A stretch of 64,000 nucleotides of DNA from Marinobacter nanhaiticus D15-8W. Lineage in GTDB: Bacteria > Pseudomonadota > Gammaproteobacteria > Pseudomonadales > Oleiphilaceae. How positions within the stretch are numbered: position 1 is the first letter of the stretch; every line of letters begins with the position of its first letter. Below, piece by piece: positions 8,951 to 17,909 of the stretch. A model generated the notes under the pieces. It made no database searches and was not told the origin of the DNA. It was given only the letters and a program-made list of their open reading frames with translations. The translations under genes and the position numbers were made by a program. The stretch lies in the NCBI RefSeq assembly GCF_036511935.1, contig NZ_AP028878.1, positions 434,001 through 498,000 of the forward strand, in the 5' to 3' direction.

Positions 8951-10405
8951 TTACAGCGGTGGAAAGGGCAAACCATCGGGGTGCAGGTGAAGTGACATCA
9001 GTCGGGCCACCTGGATCAGGTTCTTATCACTATAGGCAGGGCCGATCAGTTGTACCGCCAACGGCAGCCCGTCGTCGCTGATGCCGACCGGCAGGCTCAG
9101 TGCCGGCAGACCGGAAATGGCCGCGATACCTGCCCAGACCGTGACATCCATGTAGACCTGGGCTTGGCCGTTGATGGTGAGGGTGCGTTCCATAGCCGAG
9201 GCCTCCTGGTCGTGGGGGAACGGCGGCGTATTCACGACCGGGCAGACCAGCAGGTCGAACCCTTCGAAGAACCGGTGCCAACGGTACTGCAATTGGGCAC
9301 GTTCCTCGTCCTGACGCATCCAGGCGGTGTGACTCTGGGTGGCGCCCCGCGCGAAGCGGGCGCGGTAATCGTCCGCCTGGCTGTCCTGGGCGGCGTCCGC
9401 AAGTTTTTGCCAGGTTTTGTCGTTCAACCCAGCGCCCATGGTGGCGGCGAGCAGGTCGTAGTAGAGGCGATGGTTCTGCTCCAGGGTAAGATCCTCCGGG
9501 CGGGCCTCCTCGTCGATCGTTGCACCATCCTCGCGCAACAGGCTTATGGCGATGTCCAGTCCGTGCTTGACGCTGTCATCGACTGGGCAGAACGCATCGT
9601 CGAGCCAGGCGGCGACTTTCAGGCCATTCAGTGATCGGATACTGGCTTCGGGCAGCCGGATTTGCCAGGCCGGAGCTTCGGCCTCATCGGGGCCGACCAG
9701 CAGCTCCAGTGCTCTTTCGATATCGTCCAGGTGCCGTCCCATGGGACCGGCAACACCAATGTCCCGTTTGCCGCGGTTGCCGGGCGGGCCCGGAATATGT
9801 CCACGGGTGGGGATGATGCCGTAGGTGGTCTTCAGGCCGTAGATGCCGCAGAAGGACGACGGTGTGCGGATCGAACCGCCGATATCGCTGCCCAGCTCCA
9901 GCGGAACCAGTCCGGCGGCCAGAGCGGCTGCTGCGCCGCCCGATGAGCCGCCCGGGGTGACATCGGTATTCCAGGGGTTGGTGGTAGTGCCATAGATGCT
10001 GTTGAAGGTCTGCAAGTCGCCCGCCAGTTCCGGGACATTGGTCTTGCCCAGGATAATCGCGCCGGCGGCCTGCAGGCGCTCGACCGCCGGTGCGGTACGA
10101 GGCGAAATGTAGTCGCGGAGCTTGTCGTAACCGGCGGTGGTGGGCCACCCTTTGATTTCAAAGGTCTCCTTGATCGTCATCGGTACGCCGTGTAGCGGGC
10201 CGAGCTCATCGCCCCGTTCGACCGCAGCGTCGGCGGCTTTGGCCTGGCGGCGGGCGTCCTCGGCGCGCAGCACGACGATAGCGTTGAGCGCAGGGTTGTA
10301 GCGCTCGATACGGTCGAGAAAGTGATCGAGAACATCTATGGAAGTGAATCGACGCTGACGGATACCTTCGGCGAGTGCGAAGCTGCTCATCTGATGAAAT
10401 TGCAC
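8951..10405 (-). CDS. amidase signature family hydrolase
   Basis: Serine amidohydrolase of about 484 residues that cleaves amides or esters. The Ser-cisSer-Lys triad is visible with exact family spacing (75 and 24 residues): Lys in MTIKET (residue 79), Ser in GGSSGG (154) and the nucleophile in IGGSIRTP (178), numbered from the chosen start. A GTG at 10405 is chosen because AAAAGGA lies about 9 bases upstream; a TTG at 10447 and an ATG at 10390 are alternatives. No GatB/GatC partners are present and the sequence context is catabolic, so it is unlikely to be GatA. It is transcribed toward the TRAP operon and divergently from the enoyl-CoA hydratase. The substrate is not predictable; it could release a carboxylate later activated to CoA by neighbours. 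Confidence 0.88.
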   Translation of the reverse strand: MQFHQMSSFALAEGIRQRRFTSIDVLDHFLDRIERYNPALNAIVVLRAEDARRQAKAADAAVERGDELGPLHGVPMTIKETFEIKGWPTTAGYDKLRDYISPRTAPAVERLQAAGAIILGKTNVPELAGDLQTFNSIYGTTTNPWNTDVTPGGSSGGAAAALAAGLVPLELGSDIGGSIRTPSSFCGIYGLKTTYGIIPTRGHIPGPPGNRGKRDIGVAGPMGRHLDDIERALELLVGPDEAEAPAWQIRLPEASIRSLNGLKVAAWLDDAFCPVDDSVKHGLDIAISLLREDGATIDEEARPEDLTLEQNHRLYYDLLAATMGAGLNDKTWQKLADAAQDSQADDYRARFARGATQSHTAWMRQDEERAQLQYRWHRFFEGFDLLVCPVVNTPPFPHDQEASAMERTLTINGQAQVYMDVTVWAGIAAISGLPALSLPVGISDDGLPLAVQLIGPAYSDKNLIQVARLMSLHLHPDGLPFPPL

Positions 10406-10607
10406 GGTCTTGGGTCCTTTTGTTGTTGGGTCTAGGCGGGACTTCAAGGCTGAGTCCGGATATGGTTATTGGCTTTATCAACGTTAGTGTTGGTTTTTGA
10501 ACTTAGCGCTGGTATCTGAACATAGAATAACTGCTCAATTTGTGAAACAGTATTTCGCAGACTAACAATCAGGCGCGAGCTCTTTCGCGTCACGTAGGAG
10601 AATCGGC

Positions 10608-11363
10608 ATGATCGAGATCAGACACGAAGCGGGACTGGTGCACCTGGTTATTGCCCGCGCGGAAAAGAAGAACGCCCTGACCCGCGAGATGTACGCCGAA
10701 CTGGCCCGCGAGGTGGACCAGGCTGCCGACGACCCTACCGTAAATGCCATTGTTATTACCGGCCAGGACGGCGTGTTTACTGCCGGCAACGACCTGGACG
10801 ACTTCCGTGCCCGGGCCACAGATCCCAATCCGAAGCCCTCCGCCGGGCTTGCCTTCATCGAACGGCTGATGATGTGCGACACCCCGATTATTGCCGGGGT
10901 CGAGGGTCTGGCGATAGGTATCGGTACGACCATGTTGATGCACTGCGATGTGGTGATCGCTGCCGAGTCGGCGCTGTTTCGCACGCCCTTCGTGGATCTC
11001 GGCCTGTCGCCGGAAGCGGCCTCCACGGTCATGATGCCGTTGCAGCTGGGATATCGACGCGCGACGGACCTGCTTATCATGGGCGAGGCGGTCACCGGTC
11101 AGGCCTCCCTCGAAAGCGGCATTGCCTCCCAGCTCGTACCGGACGGCGCAGCGACCGAGGAGGCCCTGGCGACGGCGCGTAGGCTGGCTAGTAAATCGCG
11201 GGAATCGCTACGCGCCAGTAAACGACTGCTCAAGGCCCCCTGGCGCGAGCAGGCCCTGGCGGCACTCGAACGCGAGCGCGCCGTGTTCGCCCACCGCCTC
11301 CGCTCGCCGGAATGCCAGAATGCGCTGCAGACCATTAGTCGGCGCACGACGCCGATACGGTGA
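10608..11363 (+). CDS. enoyl-CoA hydratase/isomerase family protein
   Basis: Crotonase-fold protein of 251 residues acting on acyl-CoA double bonds. The oxyanion-hole segments are visible (GVFTAGNDLDDF near residue 55-66; IIAGVEGLAIGIGTTM near 94-109). The segment LGLSPEAASTVMMP carries a Glu (about 136) in the position used by enoyl-CoA isomerases. The Glu usual in classical hydratases at the earlier site is absent, so isomerase activity is somewhat more likely than hydratase. The start is supported by TAGGAG 7 bases upstream. It is monocistronic, divergent from the amidase, and followed by a REP-like repeat. Confidence 0.88.
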   Translation: MIEIRHEAGLVHLVIARAEKKNALTREMYAELAREVDQAADDPTVNAIVITGQDGVFTAGNDLDDFRARATDPNPKPSAGLAFIERLMMCDTPIIAGVEGLAIGIGTTMLMHCDVVIAAESALFRTPFVDLGLSPEAASTVMMPLQLGYRRATDLLIMGEAVTGQASLESGIASQLVPDGAATEEALATARRLASKSRESLRASKRLLKAPWREQALAALERERAVFAHRLRSPECQNALQTISRRTTPIR

Positions 11364-11432
11364 GGGGCATTTTTAGGCACGTCGTTCGTATGCTGTACGC
11401 CGTGCTTGGTTCCGGATATCAGGCGTTAAAAA

Positions 11433-11533
11433 GGCAGCCCTTTGGGCTGCTCCGAAGCTGAAGCGTCGGCTACATTTTTCGGATAACTCGAGCATGTAGC
11501 AGAAGCTTCAGCTTCTGAGGCGCCAAAGGCGCC
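11433..11533. repeat. REP-like palindromic repeat pair (R1)
   Basis: Two inverted units face each other. The left has a hairpin (GGCAGCCC-TTT-GGGCTGC) then CTCCGAAGCTGAAGCGTCGG and CTACA. The right has TGTAGCAGAAGCTTCAGCTT and CTGAG, then a GGCGCC-AAA-GGCGCC hairpin. Related pairs are at 27309, 28453, 44183, 46227 and 63473. It lies between convergent genes. Confidence 0.85.
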
Positions 11534-11574
11534 CGCGTTTCCCCCGGTGCTGACAGACGACATTTCGCCATCAA

Positions 11575-13179
11575 TCAATCCCAATAAGGTGCCCGCAGTT
11601 CCCGCTTAAGCACCTTGCCGATCGTGCTGCGGGGCAACTCGTCACGGAACTCGATGCCCGCCAGCCGCTGGGTCTTGCCCAGGCGCGCGTTGGCCCACTC
11701 CATGATGTCTGCTTTACTCGCCGCTTCGTCGGCGCGACGGACCACCAGCCCGAGCGGTGTCTCGCCCCAGTGCTCGCTGGGGATGCCGATGACCGCCGCA
11801 TCCGCAACCGCTGGGTGCTCCAGAAGGACCTTTTCCAGATCCACGGCATAGATGTTGAAACCGCCGGAGATGATCATGTCCTTGCGCCGGTCGAGGATAT
11901 AAAGGAAGCCATCGGTATCCAGCTTGCCCATGTCGCCGCTACGGTAGAACGCCAAACCCTCCGGGCTGGTCCATAGCATTTCGGCCGTCTGTTCCTCGCG
12001 GTGGTAATAGCCGCGCATCATGGCCCCTGCCCGCCCGACGATTTCGCCGATGTGGCCCCGGGGTAGTTCGTGTCCGTCTTCATCGATGATCCGTACTTCC
12101 GCACCTTCTGTGGGCCGGCCCACGGAATCCCATTTGTCCGGGAATTCCCGGCAATCCAGGGTGGTGGAAATACCGCCTTCGGTCAGGCCATAGACTTCGC
12201 GGATATTGCCCGGCCATCGGGCCATCGCCTCGCCGATCACGTCGGAGCGAAGGGGCGCACTGGTGGACAGCTTCAGCTTGAAACTGGAGAGATCGAAGCT
12301 GTCGAAATCCGGTTCGGCGAGAATGCGTTGGTATTGCACCGGCACCAGCATAGCGTGAGTGACCCGGTGTTCCTGGGCCAGTTCCAGGAACCGTAGCGGG
12401 TTGAACTTGGCCATCAACACCAGGGTGCCGCCGTGGAACAGCGTTGGCAGTGCGGATACCAGCGTGGTGTTGGAGTAGAGCGGTGTGGATACCAGGTTGA
12501 CGGCGACGCCGTCGAGACCATAGGTGCCCATGCGCAGCATCTGCCGGTAGCGGAAGCGGTGGTCGTGCAGGATGCCCTTGGGTGTGCCCGTCGTCCCGGA
12601 GCTGTAGATGATATTGAACGGATCATCCAGGGCCAGCTTCGCGGGGTTCGGCGTACCTGGGGCGTCGGCAAGCCAGTCGTCCAGGGTCAGGGCACTGTCC
12701 GGCGGACGGAAGTCCAGGCCGATGCGAGTGCTGTGGGGGACCTTGTCCAGCTTGTCACGAATCTCGTCCAGCAAGGCTTCGTTCTTGGCGGAGACAAACA
12801 GGAAGCGGGCGTCGCAGTCGTTGACCATAAGCGCCAGTGTGTCACCGCTGGCCATGCCCGATAGCGGCACCATGCAGCCGCCGGCAGTCAAAACACCCAG
12901 GTAGAGCGCCACGTATTCCGCACTGTTTTCGGAGAGACCGGCCACGGTATCGCCGGTCTTCAGGCCGCCCTCCCGTAACCGGTTGGCAATACGGTTGACC
13001 CGTGTCACCAGGTCGCGCCAGCTTACCCGTCCCTTGTGTTCGGCCAAGGCGTCGTCGATCAGGGCGATCTTATCCGGCTGGGAACTGGCGAAGCGTTGGA
13101 TCTGTTCGCCGATGGAGACCAGGGATTCGTTGGGATTGAGGGGGGCATGGACGGCCATGGTTTTCACGTAGTCGTTCAT
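11575..13179 (-). CDS. AMP-dependent acyl-CoA synthetase (class I adenylate-forming)
   Basis: ATP-dependent carboxylate-CoA ligase of 534 residues. The P-loop SSGTTGTPKG is at residues 193-202, the YGLTEGG motif near 325, the GEIVGRAGAMMRGYY and YRSGD segments follow, and the C-terminal RSTIGKVLKREL carries the adenylation Lys. The GFNIYAVDLEKVL hinge region is typical. Substrate is a medium-chain, aromatic or branched acid and cannot be specified. It is transcribed alone leftward, divergent from the SDR operon at 13471. Two in-frame ATGs occur at the start; the first (13179) is listed and the second, MAVHAPL, is eight codons in. Confidence 0.92.
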   Translation of the reverse strand: MNDYVKTMAVHAPLNPNESLVSIGEQIQRFASSQPDKIALIDDALAEHKGRVSWRDLVTRVNRIANRLREGGLKTGDTVAGLSENSAEYVALYLGVLTAGGCMVPLSGMASGDTLALMVNDCDARFLFVSAKNEALLDEIRDKLDKVPHSTRIGLDFRPPDSALTLDDWLADAPGTPNPAKLALDDPFNIIYSSGTTGTPKGILHDHRFRYRQMLRMGTYGLDGVAVNLVSTPLYSNTTLVSALPTLFHGGTLVLMAKFNPLRFLELAQEHRVTHAMLVPVQYQRILAEPDFDSFDLSSFKLKLSTSAPLRSDVIGEAMARWPGNIREVYGLTEGGISTTLDCREFPDKWDSVGRPTEGAEVRIIDEDGHELPRGHIGEIVGRAGAMMRGYYHREEQTAEMLWTSPEGLAFYRSGDMGKLDTDGFLYILDRRKDMIISGGFNIYAVDLEKVLLEHPAVADAAVIGIPSEHWGETPLGLVVRRADEAASKADIMEWANARLGKTQRLAGIEFRDELPRSTIGKVLKRELRAPYWD

Positions 13180-13358
13180 CGTCTTGCTCTCAGTGATTGT
13201 TGTGTTTTAACTAGTGAAATTAGTTTTCGAATATATTGACTCAAAACTGGAAGGCATGACAAATTAAACCCCGAATTCCTGTTTTGCGGTTCCCGCTGTG
13301 CCGGGAGAACACCGTATTAACGAGCGTTCGCCTGCAGGCGGCGCCACCAAAAACGACG

Positions 13359-13388
13359 GTCGTTCAAAACAACCGTCGTTCAAAACAA
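13359..13388. promoter_or_regulatory. tandem 14-bp direct repeat, possible operator
   Basis: GTCGTTCAAAACAA occurs at 13359-13372 and 13375-13388 (16-bp period) in the divergent region between the acyl-CoA synthetase and the SDR operon. The first copy is preceded by ACGACG, giving a local dyad (ACGACGGTCGT). It may be a regulator site; the protein is unknown. A further dyad, TCCCG-ctgtgc-CGGGA, lies near 13291-13306. Confidence 0.4.
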
Positions 13389-13470
13389 AAAAGGAATCTC
13401 CGGACTGCTGCTTCGCACTTTGCGCGTGCAGCTATCCGAAGGAGGATTCCCAGAATAGAAGGAGCATCCC

Positions 13471-14256
13471 ATGATGCGTTTCAGGAAACGCGTGGCCCTG
13501 GTCACCGGTGCTGGAAGCGGTATCGGACGCGCCGTCGCCCTGCGTCTTGCACGCGAGGGCGCCATCCTGGTCCTGGTGGACCAGGCCGAAGCTGGCCTGA
13601 TGGAAACCGAAGGCGCCTTGCCGGAAGACACCGAATCCCTGCGACGGGTGATGGACGTATCTGATGAATCAGCGGTCGAAAGTCTGGTCAACGACGTTAT
13701 CCGCACCTACGGCCAGATCGACGTGCTCTGCAACAACGCGGGCATCTCCGGCAAGCATCCCCCAATTACCGAACAGGACCGCCAGGAGTGGGATCGCATC
13801 CTGTCTGTGAACCTGATCGGTCCCATGCTCTTTATCAAGCACGTGGCGCCGCATATGCAGGCGCGTCGTCTCGGCAGCATCGTCAATACCGCGTCCGTGG
13901 CGGGTATCCGTTCCGGTGCCGGCGGCAACGCCTATAGTGCGTCCAAGGCCGGGGTGATCAACCTGACCCAGACCGCTGCCTGTGACCTGGGCGGCGACAA
14001 CGTGCGGGTCAACGCCGTCTGTCCCGGGTTGATCGAGACCGGTATGACCCAGCCCATCTTCGATTACGCCCGTGCCAACGAGAAAGCGCACAAGCTGGGT
14101 TCGCGTTGTGAGCTGCGTCGCTACGGCGCGCCCGAGGAAATTGCCGCGGCAATCCTGTTCCTGGCCAGCGATGACGCCAGCTATATCACCGGTCAGGCGC
14201 TACCGGTGGACGGTGGCAACACGGCCTCCCTGAATCTGCCTGGAATGAAAGTCTGA
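13471..14256 (+). CDS. short-chain dehydrogenase/reductase (NAD-type)
   Basis: Classical SDR of 261 residues. The TGAGSGIG cofactor motif is at 12-19, NNAG near 88-91, and the catalytic Ser142, Tyr155 and Lys159 are in place (YSASK). Asp at the end of the second strand (LVLVD, residue 37) points to NAD(H). It probably oxidises a hydroxyacyl-CoA, as FabG-like SDRs do in beta-oxidation operons. The start has AAGGAG 7 bases upstream. It is the first gene of a seven-gene operon and its stop overlaps the next start (TGATG). Confidence 0.93.
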   Translation: MMRFRKRVALVTGAGSGIGRAVALRLAREGAILVLVDQAEAGLMETEGALPEDTESLRRVMDVSDESAVESLVNDVIRTYGQIDVLCNNAGISGKHPPITEQDRQEWDRILSVNLIGPMLFIKHVAPHMQARRLGSIVNTASVAGIRSGAGGNAYSASKAGVINLTQTAACDLGGDNVRVNAVCPGLIETGMTQPIFDYARANEKAHKLGSRCELRRYGAPEEIAAAILFLASDDASYITGQALPVDGGNTASLNLPGMKV

Positions 14257-14729
14257 TGTCTGAAGTCGAAAACCAGGAATACCCCGATTCCAAGAACCTG
14301 CCGGGCTTTCACAACGTGCTCGGCTATCGCCAGGTGTCATGGGAGGAGGACAAGGCGGTGATCGCTGTTGAACTGCAGTCCCACCACCTGAACCTGGCAG
14401 GGGTGATCCACGGCGGCGTGCTCACCTCGTTGCTGGATATCGCCCTGGCCCAGGCGGGGACCTATTGCCCCTATCCCGGCCGCATTCGCAAGGCGATCAC
14501 CTTGTCGCTGACCACTACTTTTACCGGCCAGTGCAGTGGTGGCGTGATCACGGTTACCGGACATAAACGGGCCGGGGGCACGCGAATCTTTAACAGTTCC
14601 GGCGAGATCCGTGATGAGAAAGGGCAGGTGCTGGCCATTGGCGAAGGTACCTTCCGCATTCGCTCGGGCAGCGAAAGTCCCGAAGGCGTTCCGCTGGAAA
14701 CATTCAGAAGCAGTATTCAGAAGCCGTGA
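14256..14729 (+). CDS. PaaI-type hotdog thioesterase
   Basis: Hotdog-fold acyl-CoA thioesterase of 157 residues. The signature segment LAGVIHGGVLTSLLDIALAQAG (about residues 45-66) contains the HGG turn and the downstream Asp typical of PaaI/ACOT13 enzymes. It would release free CoA from stalled or dead-end intermediates of the pathway encoded around it. Translation is coupled to the upstream SDR: the ATG shares the A of the TGA stop. An 80-bp gap precedes the acyl-CoA dehydrogenase. Confidence 0.9.
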   Translation: MSEVENQEYPDSKNLPGFHNVLGYRQVSWEEDKAVIAVELQSHHLNLAGVIHGGVLTSLLDIALAQAGTYCPYPGRIRKAITLSLTTTFTGQCSGGVITVTGHKRAGGTRIFNSSGEIRDEKGQVLAIGEGTFRIRSGSESPEGVPLETFRSSIQKP

Positions 14730-14809
14730 CGTGATTGGGCTGGCGCCGCGGGTGAGCCAAGGCCGCCGATTGAGCCCCCAAGACCAACAACGACAGAACG
14801 AGGCACAAC

Positions 14810-16033
14810 ATGTTTGAACTTTCCGAAAAGGCCCAGGCCCTGCGCGAGCAAGTGCTCGCCTTCATGGACGAGCACGTCTACCCGAACGAGCATCTGCACC
14901 ACGAGCAGATCGCCAACGCCGAGAACCGTTGGGCGCCCACCGCGATCCTGGAGGAGCTTAAGGGCAAAGCCAAGGCTGCTGGCCTGTGGAACCTGTTCCT
15001 GCCGGAAAGTGACTACGGTGCCGGCCTCACCAACTTCGAATACGCCCACCTGTGCGAAATCATGGGCCGCTCCCATATGGCGCCGGAAGTTTTCAACTGC
15101 TCCGCGCCGGATACCGGCAATATGGAAACCATCGCCCGCTACGGTTCCCCCGAACAGCAGAAGCAGTGGCTGGAGCCGCTGCTGGCCGGCGAAATACGCT
15201 CCTGTTTTTCCATGACCGAGCCGGCAGTTGCGTCGTCCGACGCCACCAACATTAGCTGCGAGATCCGTCGCGATGGCGACGAGTATGTCATCAACGGCCG
15301 CAAGTGGTGGTCCTCGGGTGCCATGACCACCACATGCAAGATCGCCATCGTCATGGGCAAGACCGATGCCGGGGCGGAAAAGCACAAGCAGCAGTCCATG
15401 ATCCTGGTGCCGCTGGATACCCCGGGCGTGAAGATCATCCGTCCGCTGACCGTGTTCGGCTATGACCACGCACCCCATGGTCATGCGGAAATCGAGTACG
15501 ACAACGTTCGAGTACCGGCCAGCAACATGCTGTTGGGCGAGGGCCGTGGTTTCGAGATCGCCCAGGGTCGTCTGGGGCCAGGTCGTATCCATCACTGCAT
15601 GCGCACCATCGGTGTGGCCGAGCGCGCATTGGAAGCCATGTGCCAACGGGTCAACGAGCGTGAAGCCTTTGGCAAGCCGCTGGCCCAGTTCGACTCCATC
15701 CGCAAGGACATCGCCCGTTCCCGCCTGGAAATCGAGCAGTGTCGCCTGCTGACCCTGAAAGCCGCGCATATGATGGATACCGTCGGTAATAAGGTGGCGC
15801 GTCAGGAAATCGCCATGATCAAGGTGGCCGCGCCGAGCATGGCGTTGAAAATTCTGGATCGCGCGATCCAGGTGCATGGCGCGACGGGCGTATGTCAGGA
15901 CACTTTCCTGGCGGCGGCCTGGGCTCAGGTGCGCACCCTGAGGTTGGCGGACGGCCCGGACGAGGTTCACCTGGACTCCATTGCCAAGCTGGAACTGCGC
16001 AACTACCCGCAAACCCACGCCAGATCCCATTGA
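14810..16033 (+). CDS. acyl-CoA dehydrogenase, ACAD10/ACAD11-like
   Basis: FAD-dependent acyl-CoA dehydrogenase family protein of 407 residues, with the usual helical N domain, middle beta domain ([17 protein letters not shown] near 132-148) and helical C domain. The C-terminal motif ADGPDEVH (near 380-387) is characteristic of the ACAD10/ACAD11 branch. Here Asp occupies the position of the Glu in the EG motif of ordinary medium-chain enzymes. In mammals this domain is fused to an APH-type kinase; here the kinase is a separate gene two positions downstream. In the bacterial lva operon the equivalent pair converts 4-hydroxyacyl-CoA to 3-hydroxyacyl-CoA through a 4-phospho intermediate. That role is therefore plausible but inferred. 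AGG-rich sequence precedes the ATG. Confidence 0.92.
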   Translation: MFELSEKAQALREQVLAFMDEHVYPNEHLHHEQIANAENRWAPTAILEELKGKAKAAGLWNLFLPESDYGAGLTNFEYAHLCEIMGRSHMAPEVFNCSAPDTGNMETIARYGSPEQQKQWLEPLLAGEIRSCFSMTEPAVASSDATNISCEIRRDGDEYVINGRKWWSSGAMTTTCKIAIVMGKTDAGAEKHKQQSMILVPLDTPGVKIIRPLTVFGYDHAPHGHAEIEYDNVRVPASNMLLGEGRGFEIAQGRLGPGRIHHCMRTIGVAERALEAMCQRVNEREAFGKPLAQFDSIRKDIARSRLEIEQCRLLTLKAAHMMDTVGNKVARQEIAMIKVAAPSMALKILDRAIQVHGATGVCQDTFLAAAWAQVRTLRLADGPDEVHLDSIAKLELRNYPQTHARSH

Positions 16034-16048
16034 TCAGGAGGCCCGACC

Positions 16049-16816
16049 ATGACTAACCCATTGTTCGACATGACTGGCAAGGTGGCCCTGATCACGGGTT
16101 CTACCAAAGGTATCGGTCGCTCTATTGCAGAAGAGATGGCCCGCTGCGGTGCAAAAGTCGTGATCTCCAGTCGTAAGGCGGACGTTTGCGAACAGGTCGC
16201 CGGCGAGCTGAAAGAGCAGGGTTTCGAGGCGATCGCCATTCCCTGTCACGTGGGCAAGAAGGACGACCTCCAGAATCTCGTCGACAAGACCCTGGAAACC
16301 TGGGGCCAGATCGATGTGTTGATATGCAACGCCGCTACCAATCCGGTCTACGGTCCTACCCAGGATATGACTGACGAGGCCTGGGACAAGATCATGGATA
16401 CCAACGTCAAGGGCACCTTCTGGCTGACCCAGATGGTGTTGCCGCACATGGCGGAGCGCGGTGATGGCCAGGTGGTATTGCTGTCCAGCATTGCTGGTAT
16501 TCGGGGCAATACCGTCATCGGCACCTACGGCGTGTCCAAGGCAGCGGAAGCGGCCCTGGCGCGTAACCTGGCAGTGGAGTGGGGCCCCAGGGGCATTCGG
16601 GTCAACTCGATCGCTCCCGGACTGGTCCGTACCGATTTCGCCAAGGCGCTGGTGGAAGATCCGGAACGTCTCAAGCGCGTCGAAGAGAAGACGCCCCTGC
16701 GCCGCATCGGCGAGCCGGTTGATATCGCCGGACTTGCGGTATTCCTGTCCACCAAGGCCAGCGCCTACATCACCGGTCAGGTGATTGTGGCGGACGGCGG
16801 AGAGACCGTTGGCTGA
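16049..16816 (+). CDS. short-chain dehydrogenase/reductase (NADP-type)
   Basis: SDR of 255 residues with TGSTKGIG at 16-23, Ser147, Tyr160 and Lys164 in the active site, and Arg42 after the second strand (ISSRK), which favours NADP(H). It resembles the DHRS4-like group that reduces or oxidises 3-oxo or hydroxy substrates. CAGGAGG lies 8 bases before the ATG. It is placed between the acyl-CoA dehydrogenase and the kinase, with gaps of 15 and 7 bases, so it belongs to the same transcript. In lva-type pathways an SDR (LvaD) prepares the hydroxyacid; an equivalent role is possible here. Confidence 0.93.
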   Translation: MTNPLFDMTGKVALITGSTKGIGRSIAEEMARCGAKVVISSRKADVCEQVAGELKEQGFEAIAIPCHVGKKDDLQNLVDKTLETWGQIDVLICNAATNPVYGPTQDMTDEAWDKIMDTNVKGTFWLTQMVLPHMAERGDGQVVLLSSIAGIRGNTVIGTYGVSKAAEAALARNLAVEWGPRGIRVNSIAPGLVRTDFAKALVEDPERLKRVEEKTPLRRIGEPVDIAGLAVFLSTKASAYITGQVIVADGGETVG

Positions 16817-16823
16817 GGTGAGC

Positions 16824-17909
16824 ATGTCCGCAGTAGCAAATCTCGACCCGCAATTGGTGGACGTCCTCGACGCCCACCGGTTCGACGAGCAGAAACTCAA
16901 GGCGTGGCTGCAGGAGGCCATGCCCGATATCGGCGATCGCCTCGTCATCCAGCAGTTCCAGGGTGGGCAGTCCAATCCCACCTTCCTGCTGGATACCGAC
17001 AGTGGCCGTTACGTCCTGCGCAAGAAGCCGCCGGGTAAGACCCTGCCCTCGGCCCATATGGTGGAACGCGAGTACAAGGTGATCCGCGCCCTGTCCGACA
17101 ATACCGACGTGCCCGTTCCCCAGGCCCGGGTGCTGTGTGAGGACGCCGATATCATCGGTACACCTTTCTACGTCATGGACTTCATGCCGGGCCGCGTGGT
17201 GAGCCATCCGGCGCTGCGGGCGCTGGATCGCCCCGAGCGCCGCCCGGTACACGAGGCGGCCATGGACACCCTGGCGCAGATGCACTCGGTTGATGTGAAC
17301 GCGGTGGGCCTGGGTGATTTCGGCCGTCCGGAAGGCTACGTGGCGCGCCAGGTGGCCCGCTGGACCAAGCAGTACCTGGCATCCAAGACCGACGACATGC
17401 CGGCCATGGACAACCTGATGGCCTGGCTGCCGGACCACCTGCCGAAGAATGACGAGTGCGCCATCGCCCACGGTGATTACCGTCTGGGCAACCTGATGCT
17501 GGCGCCGGACAAGCCCGAGATCATCGCCATCCTCGACTGGGAACTGTCCACCCTCGGTCACCCACTGGCGGACCTGGCCTACTACTGCCTGCCGTACCAC
17601 CTGCCGATGGACCTGGAAGGGTCGCGCGGCATCGTTGGCGAGGACCTGGAAGCCCTGAATGTGCCGGAAGAGCATGAGCTGGTCGAACACTATTGCCGCC
17701 AATCCGGGCGTTCGGGTATCGACGACTGGCATGTCTACCTGTCGTTCTCGCTGTTCCGTCTGGCAGCCATCGTCCAGGGCGTCTATGCCCGGGCGCTGCA
17801 AGGCAATGCCAGTAACGCCGATGCCCTGCAGGTGGGCAAGCGGGCCAGCATGCTGGCGGAGGCCGGTTGGCGTATTGCCCAGAATGGCGCGAAAGGGGTC
17901 TCCGTATGA
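16824..17909 (+). CDS. APH-family (aminoglycoside phosphotransferase-like) kinase, ACAD10/11 or LvaA type
   Basis: Protein-kinase-fold phosphotransferase of 361 residues. Visible features are the nucleotide-binding Lys (YVLRKKPPG, 67-68), the Brenner motif HGDYRLGN (216-223), and the metal-binding Asp in ILDWELSTLGHPLADL (238). The YVMDFMPGRV and CLPYHLPMD segments match the family joined to acyl-CoA dehydrogenases in ACAD10/11. It is not expected to act on antibiotics; the context suggests phosphorylation of a hydroxyacyl-CoA. The start at 16824 follows GAGGTGAG; an upstream in-frame ATG would overlap the previous gene. The stop overlaps the surE start as ATGA. No LvaB-like small partner is seen next to it. 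Confidence 0.9.
   Translation: MSAVANLDPQLVDVLDAHRFDEQKLKAWLQEAMPDIGDRLVIQQFQGGQSNPTFLLDTDSGRYVLRKKPPGKTLPSAHMVEREYKVIRALSDNTDVPVPQARVLCEDADIIGTPFYVMDFMPGRVVSHPALRALDRPERRPVHEAAMDTLAQMHSVDVNAVGLGDFGRPEGYVARQVARWTKQYLASKTDDMPAMDNLMAWLPDHLPKNDECAIAHGDYRLGNLMLAPDKPEIIAILDWELSTLGHPLADLAYYCLPYHLPMDLEGSRGIVGEDLEALNVPEEHELVEHYCRQSGRSGIDDWHVYLSFSLFRLAAIVQGVYARALQGNASNADALQVGKRASMLAEAGWRIAQNGAKGVSV

Noticed and set aside
8951..10405. GatA subunit of the tRNA amidotransferase
   Set aside because: No gatB/gatC neighbours, catabolic context, and sequence around the triad typical of general amidases.
10543..10558. GTGAAACAGTATTTCGC as another IclR-type site before the enoyl-CoA hydratase
   Set aside because: The half-sites are arranged in the opposite order (GAAA...TTTC) from the motif elsewhere, so it was not counted.
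14717..16030. Open frame of 437 codons on the minus strand
   Set aside because: Antisense to the ACAD10/11-like dehydrogenase; no domain and no ribosome site.
16824..17909. Aminoglycoside resistance gene
   Set aside because: The APH fold is shared, but the sequence type and operon match ACAD10/11- and LvaA-like metabolic kinases, not antibiotic phosphotransferases.
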